DNA of 64,000 nt from positions 60,819 to 124,818 of IMG/VR virus record IMGVR_UViG_3300047491_000255, one strand, 5' to 3'. This stretch comes from a virus. A program made the translations under genes and the position numbers. Below are positions 6,194-14,742 of this stretch, in pieces. Below the pieces are notes generated by a model. The model worked only from the letters and a program-made list of their open reading frames with translations, did no database searches and was not told the DNA's origin. Positions within the stretch are counted from its first letter, which is position 1, and every line of letters starts with the position of its first letter.

Positions 6194-6934
6194 TCATGAC
6201 CATCCATCTATCGCTAAAGCATCATGTAAATCATCAATCTGTTGCCGACATCTCAGTTCTAACGCACTTGACTCAGCATGAGCCTTAGAGTAGGGAACAC
6301 CTTGTTCCATGAGATTCCTCTCGTGAATTTCATGTAGGATTACGAATCCACGTTCTTGCCAATTCAAATCGTTATCAATCCACACATCCATAGGCGGGAT
6401 ATACTCATAAACATACTCGTGACCGCCTTGAGTAAAATCTATATGCAAAACACTGCGAACAAGTCGTCCATTGACAACCCATACCTTGACTCCGCTTTCC
6501 AGCGTCTTGATGAGTTTTATTCTGAATAACTTAGGATCAACTATTTTCCGAATGGGATCAATCACTTGTTTAATATCCCCATCCTTCCGACGAATATTCT
6601 TCTCGACCTGATCTGCCTCTACAATGGCTTCCGCATAGGATTTTCCATTGCGCATCAAAGACCATTCTATTTTGAGATGCTCGATGTAATAACTGGACTC
6701 ATCATTTGAGCTTTCCTTGTCCAGCCAAAACTCTGTCTCAGGAATAAACGGGAAACGATAGTGCTGACCAAAATTGGTGAATTCCTCATCGATGTAGGTG
6801 CGAATATATTCGCCATCCACGACCCATACCTTGATTTCCGTATCCTGTGCTTTAGCAGTATCCTTCAATTCGAGACGAGGATATTCCACAGAGGCAACGG
6901 AATCAGCCAATCTTAGAATTCGAGCATTGTCCAT
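6194..6934 (-). CDS. tandem-duplicated phage domain protein, 246 aa
   Basis: Two copies of one domain lie head to tail: KVWVVDGEYIRTYIDEEF...EFWLDKE...EHLKIEWSLM..GKSYAEA and KVWVVNGRLVRSVLHIDF...DVWIDND...LHEIHERNLM..GVPYSKAHAES. The second copy has the typical LHExHExxLM...Y..AH signature of a protein family common in large phages; the first has lost the HEIHE core. Function unknown; the HxxH residues could bind metal. Start set at the ATG with GGAGGAGATC upstream; two earlier in-frame ATGs exist. Confidence 0.6.
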   Translation of the reverse strand: MDNARILRLADSVASVEYPRLELKDTAKAQDTEIKVWVVDGEYIRTYIDEEFTNFGQHYRFPFIPETEFWLDKESSNDESSYYIEHLKIEWSLMRNGKSYAEAIVEADQVEKNIRRKDGDIKQVIDPIRKIVDPKLFRIKLIKTLESGVKVWVVNGRLVRSVLHIDFTQGGHEYVYEYIPPMDVWIDNDLNWQERGFVILHEIHERNLMEQGVPYSKAHAESSALELRCRQQIDDLHDALAIDGWS

Positions 6935-7014
6935 TCTTATGATCTCCTCCATTAAGGGAAGAAATATCAATAAAAAATGACAATTAGCGCAGATTATGAT
7001 CTTGCGGTAATCAT

Positions 7015-7128
7015 CTACCCTTGGGTCCGCACTTCTTGAAGTGATCCGGCGGAACCTTCTCTGTTGAACGATGTTGCCCGTTTGGATGCCAGAATCAGAG
7101 CTTCACGACAAGTGCGGGCAACTGCCAT
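7015..7128 (-). CDS. possible small or decayed gene, 37 aa
   Basis: The frame reads MAVARTCREALILASKRA and ends in QEVRTQG, and the codons upstream (GPNDGLDRDSKLV) also look coding but end at a stop with no start codon. Part of it resembles the C-terminus of the neighbouring 300-aa protein (SLVLAVAGNYCRVL). No ribosome-binding site. It may be a remnant of a duplicated 3' end. Confidence 0.25.
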   Translation of the reverse strand: MAVARTCREALILASKRATSFNREGSAGSLQEVRTQG

Positions 7129-7187
7129 GACGAGTTTCGAATCCCTGTCAAGACCATCATTAGGACCGATCTGTTAATATGCTGCCT

Positions 7188-8090
7188 TCATGCTGCAATT
7201 CCATTCGCTTTGGCTGTTTCATACCAATCAATTTGTCCGACCTTAGCCAGGACACGGCAATAATTGCCGGCTACCGCCAGAACTAAACTCTTGACAGCCC
7301 CGGTGTAATCCGTGCTCCACTTCTTCAGACACTCATCGCCATGAGGCAGCATGGTCCTCTTAGAGCGACGATTGACGCTGACGACATTGCCCTCTTTCTC
7401 TTCAAAACCAGGAAGAAACTTCACAACCGGGCACTTGCCATCTTCGGCCAACTTGGCGATTTTCTCAACCAGACCCTTCGACGCACGAGCCGCCAACTGA
7501 TTCCAGCGAGTTTCATCTCCCAGCGGCTGCACTACCATCGGCTCAAACGGCGAGTTGCGAACAGCAACCTCAGCGATCTTCTTGAGGTCAGACAAATTGT
7601 GGTTGACCGCAATCGTCGTATTGATATTCAGCCAGTCCGTCCAACCATTCGCCGTTCCACCACTCACATTGAACGTCACCTTGACGCCGTTGATCTCTGC
7701 AGGGATGTAGGAGTATCCCTTTTCAGGAAGCATCTTGATAGCAGTCCGAGGAATCACGAAGTAGAAATCCATACCAGCTTTCGCCGTCCAGAACTTACTC
7801 CCACTACAGCGATAGTGTTTGAACTCATGGACCACCTTGCCGGAAGCAGCCACATTCGGATGGCTAAACCGAGCCGACGGCTTGTTGACAGTCGCCCCAG
7901 CCCGAACGATCAGATAGTCTCCCGGAGCAATCTCGATCTGATACTGCTCGCCAGGAGTGCCGTCCACGACCAACAGCGTCCCACACTCACTCAGGAGCTT
8001 GGGTTCTGTCATCTTGACCCCGGTAGGGGGAGTAGATTTATCATTCGCATCAATCAGTTTTTGAATGTCGTTCATCATAGTGTCACCCAT
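7188..8090 (-). CDS. hypothetical protein, 300 aa
   Basis: Beta-rich N-terminal half (GTLLVVDGTPGEQYQIEIA, GDYLIVRAGATV) and a helical C-terminal half with LKKIAEVAVRNSPFEP and SLVLAVAGNYCRVLA. No family recognised. The ATG at 8090 lacks a clear ribosome-binding site; a second ATG at 8078 follows GGGTGA and may be the true start. It follows 3 bp after the gene at 8094-8273, so the two are co-transcribed from the motif at 8288. Confidence 0.65.
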   Translation of the reverse strand: MGDTMMNDIQKLIDANDKSTPPTGVKMTEPKLLSECGTLLVVDGTPGEQYQIEIAPGDYLIVRAGATVNKPSARFSHPNVAASGKVVHEFKHYRCSGSKFWTAKAGMDFYFVIPRTAIKMLPEKGYSYIPAEINGVKVTFNVSGGTANGWTDWLNINTTIAVNHNLSDLKKIAEVAVRNSPFEPMVVQPLGDETRWNQLAARASKGLVEKIAKLAEDGKCPVVKFLPGFEEKEGNVVSVNRRSKRTMLPHGDECLKKWSTDYTGAVKSLVLAVAGNYCRVLAKVGQIDWYETAKANGIAA

Positions 8091-8093
8091 TCT

Positions 8094-8273
8094 TTACCGA
8101 TAAAATCCAATGATCCACCACGCAGGACAAATCTCATACTTTCCTCCCGAAGCCTGTCGAAACAGATCGTCACAAGCGGCCTTCACATCAAACCACTGAT
8201 CTTCCGGGATAACCTTGACAGCCTGTTCCTTGATTCCGTTAAGGAAATACCACACATCAATAAGATTTTCCAT
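8094..8273 (-). CDS. small hypothetical protein, 59 aa
   Basis: Start at 8273 chosen because GAAGGGG precedes that ATG; an in-frame ATG at 8291 lies inside the promoter-like motif and is unlikely to be used. Acidic/aromatic protein (ENLIDVWYFLNGIKEQAVKV, ICPAWWIIGFYR). First gene after motif copy 3. No family recognised. Confidence 0.6.
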   Translation of the reverse strand: MENLIDVWYFLNGIKEQAVKVIPEDQWFDVKAACDDLFRQASGGKYEICPAWWIIGFYR

Positions 8274-8287
8274 ATCATCCCCTTCAC

Positions 8288-8316
8288 CCATACATTACCG
8301 AAATGGAGCTAGAATA
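8288..8316 (-). promoter_or_regulatory. 29-bp promoter-like motif, copy 3
   Basis: TATTC, 12 nt, GGTAATGTATGG on the minus strand, just upstream of the genes at 8094-8273 and 7188-8090. The ribosome-binding site GAAGGGG follows 3-4 nt after the motif, as expected if transcription starts at or just after it. Confidence 0.6.
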
Positions 8317-8325
8317 AGGGAGTAA

Positions 8326-9066
8326 TCAAGAGATTTTCCTAAAAATTCGATTATGCATAACTGCCATAACTTCCTTCCAGTCTGGCTTTCCTTCGATTCT
8401 GTCCTTTACCGCACGAGATACATCCTCAATACCGGGGAATGATCCCCAATACATATTCAGAAAGTTGCTGGCATCATCCACAACGAGATAGCCTCCTCGC
8501 CTCACCATGTTCCCATAAACATCTAAATCCTTGACAGCAAAATCATATTCGTGACATCCATCCACGTAAACTATATCGAACGGTCCTTTAGGCAATACCC
8601 GAGTCCAAGTATCCGGGGAGTTAGAATCTCCACGCACGATCTGATCTTCTGAAAACGGAAGACAGAAATGAGCATGCAAGTTCTTGATGTGTTGCATGTA
8701 GTCCTCATCCGGAAACTTGTCAAATTTGTTGGTGACACCAGAAAATGAACTAAGTGGAGTGACACCCGTGATACTACAAGGCTTATTGAGCCTATCAGCC
8801 AGCATTCTGACAAGCGAAACAATCTGTCCCTTGAAGACTCCGATCTCCAAGAACCGAAAATTCGCAGGCATATCATCAATCAATAATTTCCACATCCATT
8901 GAAAGGAACGATCCCCAAATCCATAACAATGCTTTTCAACAAAGTCTCTGTGTTCCTTCAACCACGGCGTCTGATTGACAAAATTCGTAAAAGTATCGAC
9001 CACATGACGGTGTGCTTTTTCCGCATCACAGTATACTGCTTCCCATTCTCTTATCTTCCTATTCAT
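8326..9066 (-). CDS. SAM-dependent methyltransferase, 246 aa
   Basis: Class I methyltransferase of the Methyltransf_24 type: motif I FRFLEIGVFKGQIVSL (about residues 70-85), acidic motif around FDIVYVDGCHEYDFAVKD and the post-motif GGYLVVDD. It follows two glycosyltransferases and another methyltransferase of the same type, so it probably modifies a glycan on the virion or a nucleotide sugar rather than DNA; the substrate is unknown. Start at 9066 chosen for AGGAGATTG upstream; it overlaps the upstream gene by 4 bp. Confidence 0.8.
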   Translation of the reverse strand: MNRKIREWEAVYCDAEKAHRHVVDTFTNFVNQTPWLKEHRDFVEKHCYGFGDRSFQWMWKLLIDDMPANFRFLEIGVFKGQIVSLVRMLADRLNKPCSITGVTPLSSFSGVTNKFDKFPDEDYMQHIKNLHAHFCLPFSEDQIVRGDSNSPDTWTRVLPKGPFDIVYVDGCHEYDFAVKDLDVYGNMVRRGGYLVVDDASNFLNMYWGSFPGIEDVSRAVKDRIEGKPDWKEVMAVMHNRIFRKIS

Positions 9067-9710
9067 TGCCACAATCTCCTGGCATTCTCATCACGAATAT
9101 CCGCTCCGCCATGATGATGCGCCACAATTGGTTTAGTTCCAGTTAAAGTATTTGACAACTTCTTATTTTCAACCGATAGATGTTGCCAACTCCCTAACAA
9201 GGACTGAAACATCACACACTGAGTATCCAATCGTATCGCTGAAGTATCCTTAAGATAAACATCCGTGAACCATCTCTGATCATAAACCGTCGGGTCAAGA
9301 GGTCCATGCTTCTCGAAAAAATCCTTGAGGTATTCTCTCTCTGCAAGATAAGCCCCCGAATTGAGAAATCTCCAAGGAGTGTCACACGCAGGATACCTAT
9401 CAGCCTTCTCAGCATCCGGCCAACAATTCACCTCCGATTGACAAACGAATGGATGACCAAATCCAACAAAGCGTTCAAGCAACTCCTCCTCAGATGCCAT
9501 GACTACAACATCATAGGCATCAATGAGCATGATATGAGTATATTGAGTCATTGACTTGGCTGATTCGTAAGCCACAACCAATTTCTCTCCAAATCCTCTC
9601 CATCTTTCGAACTCATGATAAGAAAGCCCTCTCTCATTCAAAATGTTTCTAACAACAGGCAGTCTAGGGTCCTGCTTATTCGATGCAATCATAATAACAC
9701 CAAGATGCAT
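9063..9710 (-). CDS. PLOD-like glycosyltransferase, 215 aa
   Basis: The stretch MLIDAYDVVVMASEEELLER corresponds to the acidic metal-binding motif of the lysyl-hydroxylase-type (PLOD/collagen) glycosyltransferase domain, in which a D-x-Y/F-D motif is followed by a run before EELL. Also present are FLNSGAYLAE, DQRWFTDVYL and IRLDTQCVMFQSL, all in the expected order. The family transfers glucose or galactose in eukaryotes; relatives occur in large viruses and bacteria. Here it likely glycosylates a virion protein or host polysaccharide (inference). Strong site AAGGAGG before the ATG. Confidence 0.75.
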   Translation of the reverse strand: MHLGVIMIASNKQDPRLPVVRNILNERGLSYHEFERWRGFGEKLVVAYESAKSMTQYTHIMLIDAYDVVVMASEEELLERFVGFGHPFVCQSEVNCWPDAEKADRYPACDTPWRFLNSGAYLAEREYLKDFFEKHGPLDPTVYDQRWFTDVYLKDTSAIRLDTQCVMFQSLLGSWQHLSVENKKLSNTLTGTKPIVAHHHGGADIRDENARRLWQ

Positions 9711-9818
9711 AGAACCTCCTTTTTCAAATTCCGTTAGATTCGACCTTTTTAAATAGCGTATGGCTTTCTCCAAAATTCTTTATTGCATACCAAGCAATTA
9801 AAAATGCGCCTTGCCTTC

Positions 9819-10562
9819 TTATGGAATATCCAAAACACATAAAGAATTGATGCCCAAGTTTTGAACGATATCCCCATCCTTTATTCCTATCTCCCTGCGA
9901 ACTGCGGCAATCTTGGAATAAGTTTCCTCATAAGGCATCGATGGCGTATAAACCAACAATCCATTCTGATCCAAGTATCTAAACAGAGAAATAGCATCGC
10001 CATGTGCAGGAGTCCTAATCATGAAGATGTCGTGAATAGCGATCTTTCCACCATTACGCACCTTCGGGAAAAACAGCGGAACAAACCAATCACAAAAACT
10101 ATCCGTATGTTCCGAATCCATCAGAAGAAAATCAATTTTTGAAGGAACGTCATTCAAACGTTCGTGAATATCCCCTTGAAAGAACATCCACCTCCCGTCC
10201 GTCAAATCATGAGGCAAGTTTCTCTTTGCCGTATCCACGACATCGTAAGAAGTCAGTATGCCGAACCCATTATCCCTGAGTGCCCTCAATGTCCATGATG
10301 TGCTCCATCCACTACCACTAGAAATCTCACACGAAACATCAGGACGAAGGTCGCGAACAATCAAGTACATCACCTCCGCCTCCACATCGTCGAAGAAGAG
10401 ATAACCCTGCATCTGATTTCGAAGTTGCTTTTGCTCCTCTCTAACCTTGATCAAGTCCGATGCAAATCGCCGATATAGTTCGCACAGATAATCTGTCCGA
10501 TCACACACCCACAACATGCTGCCAATATCATTCTGATTCATAGTCGCTGTGATTCTACTCAT
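9819..10562 (-). CDS. SAM-dependent methyltransferase, 247 aa
   Basis: Class I fold: DVSCEISSGSGWSTSWTL is motif I, SYDVVDTAKRNL a motif II position, WMFFQGDIHERLND and IDFLLMDSEHTDSFCDWFV follow, then GGKIAIHDIFM. Similar in plan to the gene at 8326. Overlaps the upstream glycosyltransferase gene by 4 bp, forming one operon of two glycosyltransferases and two methyltransferases. Substrate unknown. Confidence 0.75.
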   Translation of the reverse strand: MSRITATMNQNDIGSMLWVCDRTDYLCELYRRFASDLIKVREEQKQLRNQMQGYLFFDDVEAEVMYLIVRDLRPDVSCEISSGSGWSTSWTLRALRDNGFGILTSYDVVDTAKRNLPHDLTDGRWMFFQGDIHERLNDVPSKIDFLLMDSEHTDSFCDWFVPLFFPKVRNGGKIAIHDIFMIRTPAHGDAISLFRYLDQNGLLVYTPSMPYEETYSKIAAVRREIGIKDGDIVQNLGINSLCVLDIP

Positions 10563-11365
10563 TTTACATCCTTCTCGCTATTAATCTGATCTCTCCAAAA
10601 TGGAGACCTTTGCCCTGAAACCAATTCAAACCTAACCTGGTTGAATCTCGACATCCACCTTCCAGCCGACTCAGCCTTTTCAGTCGTATGCGCCGTTCCT
10701 CCATGATCAATATGATCGATTGGGATATGAGGAAGAAACACAGTCTTGAATCCAAGAATATGAGCACGCACACAAGCCAATCCATCATCATAGCCATAGA
10801 GATTTCCCTCATCCTGCATCTGATAAAGACCGCCAAACACATCCAACATCGCACTATTAAACGCCGTGCATGTTCCCATAATATCTGTTGCTTCTTCAAC
10901 AACAACCCATCTTTCTCCATGGTTGTGAGGCAACATCCTTAAAGTGCTCTTATACCAAGGATTTGTATTATCTGGATGTTGAGCAAGATCAGGTCTTTTA
11001 AGACCCACTATTCCTATGGATGAATCACATTCAAATACTCTTTCCATCTCGTCAGCCCAATGCGAGTGATTTATCACGACATCATTGTCCATCTTGACCG
11101 TATGCTCTCCCGGATTACGAAGACTCCATCCTATATTGACTGCCCTTGCCGTTCCAAGATTTTCTCCATTCTTGATAACGGCAAGTGGGAACAATTCTCC
11201 CATTTCCTCATACACCTTTTGAGTCTCGTCACATGAGCCATTGTCCGAAACGACGATCCTGTGCCTATCCATATTGACCCGCTTAGAGATAGACTCCAAT
11301 GTTCTTCGAGTCATCTCAGTGCGCTTATTCTCAACCGTATCAAACACCGCCATAACTATAAGCAT
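10559..11365 (-). CDS. family 2 glycosyltransferase, 268 aa
   Basis: GT-A fold signature: IVVSDNGSCDETQKVYEEM, NLGTARAVNIGW, and the metal-binding D-x-D variant VKMDNDVVI, followed by GYDDGLACVRAHILGFKT. These match GT2 enzymes that use nucleotide-activated sugars. Start at 11365 chosen for GATAGGAGAAATAG upstream. It begins 10 bp after RecQ ends. Confidence 0.85.
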   Translation of the reverse strand: MLIVMAVFDTVENKRTEMTRRTLESISKRVNMDRHRIVVSDNGSCDETQKVYEEMGELFPLAVIKNGENLGTARAVNIGWSLRNPGEHTVKMDNDVVINHSHWADEMERVFECDSSIGIVGLKRPDLAQHPDNTNPWYKSTLRMLPHNHGERWVVVEEATDIMGTCTAFNSAMLDVFGGLYQMQDEGNLYGYDDGLACVRAHILGFKTVFLPHIPIDHIDHGGTAHTTEKAESAGRWMSRFNQVRFELVSGQRSPFWRDQINSEKDVK

Positions 11366-11375
11366 TCTATTTCTC

Positions 11376-12932
11376 CTATCTCGTGCAATTATCGCACCCG
11401 CCACACTTTCCATCAAATGTAATGTCTCCAAAATACCCACTGAGATATGATGCCCTACAATCCTTGCTCTTATAAAAAGACACAACTTGATTAAGCTTAT
11501 CAATTTTATCATTACGAATCAACTCAAATGGGGATCTTCTTTGAACACGATCCTTGTTTAAGTAGACCGCGTATTTTCCACGACCTAGAGTCGATACGAG
11601 ATGCTCGTTCTTAAGCGCAGCGATGCATCCGCCAACATTCTGGCACCTCGACATATCCGCCATCGCCTTCTGCGTCATGTTCAATTTGGCGGTCTTACTT
11701 CCCGGAACGACTTGGCTTAATGCCGTCTGCCGAATCCAAGTCCAGAAATCATCAATATCCTTGGCACTCGGAGATGTAAGATCAATCAAAAACATCTGTG
11801 TTCGATAGTCGATGGCAAAGTCCCAGAAAGTGACGCAGAACGAATCCTGTCCATCTCGACCTGCTCGACCAATTTCCTGATAATAATCCTCAATACTTTG
11901 AGACAACCCGGAATGAATGACAAACCGGACATCAGGACGATCAATACCCATTCCAAAGGCACATGTGGCAACGATCACTCCTCCATCCTTAGCCCACGCA
12001 TCTTGAATAGATGCACGCTCAGAGTCCTTCAATCCAGCATGATACAGAGTCGATGGGATTCCACTTCTCTTGAAATAACCGCAAATCTCATCAGACTCTT
12101 TTCTAGTAGGTGAATAGACGATCCCTGTCTTCTTGCCTTCTGTCACAAACTTTTTGACGAGCTTCGACATCTCTAAGAATTTATGATTTCCATAACCCTC
12201 AAACATCAGCAACTTCAAATTTGAGCGATGCACCCCACTAACGAACCTCTTGGCTTTTCCAATCCCTAGTATCTTGCAGATGTCATCCTGAACCTTCGGA
12301 GTTGCTGTAGCTGTCAACGCCACAACCTGTCTCGGATTGATTTTCTCGATGACACCACCCAATTCGGCATAAGACGGACGAAAATCATGTCCCCACCGAC
12401 TGATGCAATGACACTCATCCACTGCAAAGACATCAACTTGAATCCCGGAAATCGCCTTCATGAACTCGTCATTGGAAAATCTTTCCGGAGCCACATATAA
12501 AATCTTCACTCCTCCAGTTTGTACCTCCAACAACGCCATCTTTACATCACTCATCGGAACCGTAGAATTAATGAAGACCGCATTGATTCCAAGACTTTGA
12601 AGACGACTCACCTGATCCCTCATCAAGGAAATCAAGGGACTGACAACAATCGTGAGTTTGCCCGTGATTAAAGAAGGAATTTGGAAAATAATACTCTTGC
12701 CGTAGCCTGTCGGAAAGACTGCCAGAACTCCGTCCTTGCCATCCATGACCGCCTGTAGAACTTCTTCCTGCCCCTTCCTAAAGGAAGTATATCCAAAAAC
12801 AGCAAGTGCCTCCTTAGCCGTCATACATGCGTGAGAATCGACTACAGGGATTTCTTTGACTACTGACTCCACCACAGGAGATTGCTCCATGGCGGACTTG
12901 ATCTTTCTATAGCGTTCCAATATCGAACCCAT
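11376..12932 (-). CDS. recQ: RecQ-family ATP-dependent DNA helicase, 518 aa
   Basis: SF2 motifs in order: FPTGYGKSIIFQIPS (Walker A), FAVDECHCISRWGHDFRPSY (DEVH-type box and the RecQ aromatic loop), ALTATATPKV, VYSPTRKESDEI, and CAFGMGIDRPDVRFVIHSG with YYQEIGRAGRDGQ. The C-terminus has the RecQ zinc site (CRASYLSGYFG...CGGCDNC). The HRDC domain is absent, so it is about 90 residues shorter than E. coli RecQ. Start taken at 12932, with GGAG 9 nt upstream; an ATG 15 nt earlier is possible. It unwinds 3'-5' during recombination or replication. Confidence 0.93.
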   Translation of the reverse strand: MGSILERYRKIKSAMEQSPVVESVVKEIPVVDSHACMTAKEALAVFGYTSFRKGQEEVLQAVMDGKDGVLAVFPTGYGKSIIFQIPSLITGKLTIVVSPLISLMRDQVSRLQSLGINAVFINSTVPMSDVKMALLEVQTGGVKILYVAPERFSNDEFMKAISGIQVDVFAVDECHCISRWGHDFRPSYAELGGVIEKINPRQVVALTATATPKVQDDICKILGIGKAKRFVSGVHRSNLKLLMFEGYGNHKFLEMSKLVKKFVTEGKKTGIVYSPTRKESDEICGYFKRSGIPSTLYHAGLKDSERASIQDAWAKDGGVIVATCAFGMGIDRPDVRFVIHSGLSQSIEDYYQEIGRAGRDGQDSFCVTFWDFAIDYRTQMFLIDLTSPSAKDIDDFWTWIRQTALSQVVPGSKTAKLNMTQKAMADMSRCQNVGGCIAALKNEHLVSTLGRGKYAVYLNKDRVQRRSPFELIRNDKIDKLNQVVSFYKSKDCRASYLSGYFGDITFDGKCGGCDNCTR

Positions 12933-12958
12933 TTGATTGTTCTCCATCTGACCAATGG

Positions 12959-13054
12959 TTAATACGCACATCCAGCACATCCGAATACAAGCCCATGATA
13001 GCCTCTTGGCGTCGCAACCTTCTCCGCCACTACACTCGCTTTATATGGTTTCAC
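12959..13054 (-). CDS. small peptide, 31 aa, GTG start
   Basis: GTG start preceded by AGAAAGGATCAGAT. The frame encodes VKPYKASVVAEKVATPRGYH and ends in LVFGCAGCAY, with a CxxC pair at the end. It lies between a TATAAT promoter and recQ, in the leader of the recQ transcript. No family recognised; could be a small gene or a leader peptide. Confidence 0.4.
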   Translation of the reverse strand: MKPYKASVVAEKVATPRGYHGLVFGCAGCAY

Positions 13055-13075
13055 ATCTGATCCTTTCTAATCTCT

Positions 13076-13081
13076 ATTATA
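13076..13081 (-). promoter_or_regulatory. sigma70-like -10 element before recQ
   Basis: GGCGTATAATAGAGAT on the minus strand, the same context as at 47296 and, in part, 63556. No good -35 is visible. It lies 22 nt before the small GTG gene and 144 nt before recQ. Confidence 0.4.
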
Positions 13082-13231
13082 CGCCCGGAAACGGATTCTT
13101 ATCCGCAAACAGCTAATATCTCTTATCGAGTACGATTTTCAGCTTTATCTATGAAACATTTGCTGCCTTCCCGATATTCTGCTCTTCTATCCAGTCTTGA
13201 ACCGCCTGATATACACCCTTCTCAAAAAGAA
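13082..13231 (-). other. intergenic region between capsid terminator and recQ promoter
   Basis: No complete gene. One minus-strand frame (LFEKGVYQAVQDWIEEQNI then GKAANVS and a stop) looks protein-like but has no start codon and runs out of the terminator stem; it is probably a remnant. Confidence 0.3.
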
Positions 13232-13262
13232 AAGCCTCGGGAGTTCATCACTCCCGAGGCTT
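13232..13262 (-). terminator. rho-independent terminator after the capsid gene
   Basis: AAGCCTCGGGAGT and ACTCCCGAGGCTT form a 13-bp perfect stem with a 5-nt loop. On the minus strand it is followed by TTCTTTTTG. It lies 25 nt after the major capsid gene stop and ends the head-gene transcript. Confidence 0.92.
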
Positions 13263-13287
13263 CCTTGCTTTCTATCGAACCGCGTGG

Positions 13288-14148
13288 TTAGACGCGAGTG
13301 ATGGAAAGTACTTGGAGTGCAAAGGGATTATACGCCCCAATGCCTATTTGCTCGAAGATCGAGAATCCGATCAGACGGTTCTTAGGATCGTCGGCGGACA
13401 GGACCGTCAACTCCGTGCGAACCGGGATACGACCGAAGAACTCTGCTTCGCCGCACACGTAGACCGTACCTTCCGGCACGATACGTGACACGATGAGCTT
13501 TGCTCCCCAGAGCGTCGCCATCAGACCCGTCTTCAACAGAATCGCCTGAGTCTCGATGTCCAGCGTGTCCCGATCCCACTTACGCAGGTCGGCATAGTCC
13601 TTGGCATTCAGGAACACGGTAGCGACACGAATGTCGGTACGCTCCACGTTTGCGAAGGCGTCAGCCAATGCGTTTGCGGTCAGGTTGCCAGTCACCGGAA
13701 TGACAGGATTCGGATTCGTCGGGTCAGCAGCCAGAGCGTCCATGACTGCGAAAACCTTGCGGTCCTCCTCAGCCTGAATCTCCGCCTTACCCAAGTCAAC
13801 CGAACGTTCGATCAGGTCGAACCGACGTTGCTTGATCTCCGTGAGCTGGATTTCCGGGTTCGAGGCGATCTCGAACAGAGGGAACAGCACACGCTTCGGC
13901 TTTGCAACCGCCACGATGTTTTCGCCCTCTTCGCCAACGACGTATGCCGTGACGTTCGGGTCCTTGTCGTAGATCGGCAGTGCGCCATCGGGGAGAGCTT
14001 CCACGAAGAACCCCTTACGACCAACCGACATGTAGTCTCTCCGGCGACGGAGAGGCTGGATCATGCTCGCTGCCAAACGCTGACGCCCTGCGGCGGTGCG
14101 AATGTACTGAGAGATGATGTCTTGCTTCATTTGATTGTCTACAGCCAT
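13288..14148 (-). CDS. major capsid protein, HK97-type, 286 aa
   Basis: Recognised by overall pattern: helical N-terminal region (MKQDIISQYIRTAAGRQRL), an extended E-loop-like segment, the spine-helix-like EIKQRRFDLIERSVDLGK followed by EIQAEEDRKVFAVMDALAAD, a P/A domain with VFLNAKDYADLRKWDRD, LLKTGLMATLWGAKLIVS and the final strand IGIGAYNPFALQVLSITRV. Very strong ribosome-binding site (AAGGAGGATATC) and a strong terminator downstream, as expected for the most abundant protein. Length is typical. I cannot assign a named subfamily. Confidence 0.78.
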   Translation of the reverse strand: MAVDNQMKQDIISQYIRTAAGRQRLAASMIQPLRRRRDYMSVGRKGFFVEALPDGALPIYDKDPNVTAYVVGEEGENIVAVAKPKRVLFPLFEIASNPEIQLTEIKQRRFDLIERSVDLGKAEIQAEEDRKVFAVMDALAADPTNPNPVIPVTGNLTANALADAFANVERTDIRVATVFLNAKDYADLRKWDRDTLDIETQAILLKTGLMATLWGAKLIVSRIVPEGTVYVCGEAEFFGRIPVRTELTVLSADDPKNRLIGFSIFEQIGIGAYNPFALQVLSITRV

Positions 14149-14161
14149 GGTGATATCCTCC

Positions 14162-14656
14162 TTATAGCCTCATGTCCAATCCCAAGGTAGGGCTTGAGGT
14201 TGATGGGGCCTTGGTGACTACCCCGATCAACACAGACGACGCCGTGGTTTCCTTCGTCAGGAAGCCCTGGGCCGAACCGTACAGGAGATCGCCAACAGCA
14301 TAAACCAAGTCTGCGTTTGCGGCCGCATTCCTAGTCTCATACACGTCGACTTCCACCGATGCATGAGCCTTCATAACGGCTACTTTACCACTAGCTACCG
14401 CCGGGCTGTTCTCGAACGCTGCGCCCGCAGCGTCATTGACGAACAATCCAACAGGTTGCAGAGCGGTCGTCATCGGAACAACTGTGTAATCCAGTCCAGC
14501 GCTGACCGCTGCAACAGAACCACCCAATACGCCCCGAGGAGTATTGACACTCAACGTCGTATTCGTGTTCACGCCGTAGTTGCTTTTGGTAAAGCAAGCG
14601 TCCGACAGAACAGGAATAGAGTTAAGTTGCCCACGAATTAGGATAGTCAGTGACAT
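14162..14656 (-). CDS. candidate capsid decoration protein, 164 aa
   Basis: Beta-rich, Ala/Thr/Val-rich protein of low charge with strands such as GLDYTVVPMTTALQPVGLFV and VLIGVVTKAPS. Its place 13 bp upstream of the major capsid gene, the usual spot for head decoration or stabilisation proteins, and its composition support that role. No direct family match, so the assignment rests on context. Confidence 0.5.
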   Translation of the reverse strand: MSLTILIRGQLNSIPVLSDACFTKSNYGVNTNTTLSVNTPRGVLGGSVAAVSAGLDYTVVPMTTALQPVGLFVNDAAGAAFENSPAVASGKVAVMKAHASVEVDVYETRNAAANADLVYAVGDLLYGSAQGFLTKETTASSVLIGVVTKAPSTSSPTLGLDMRL

Positions 14657-14742
14657 TCTTAATTCCCTCTTTCCTTTTTTGATTCAACAAACGGCTATTA
14701 CTTGTTTCAAACTCACGCCCCGTGAGGGGCGTGAGGCATTCA

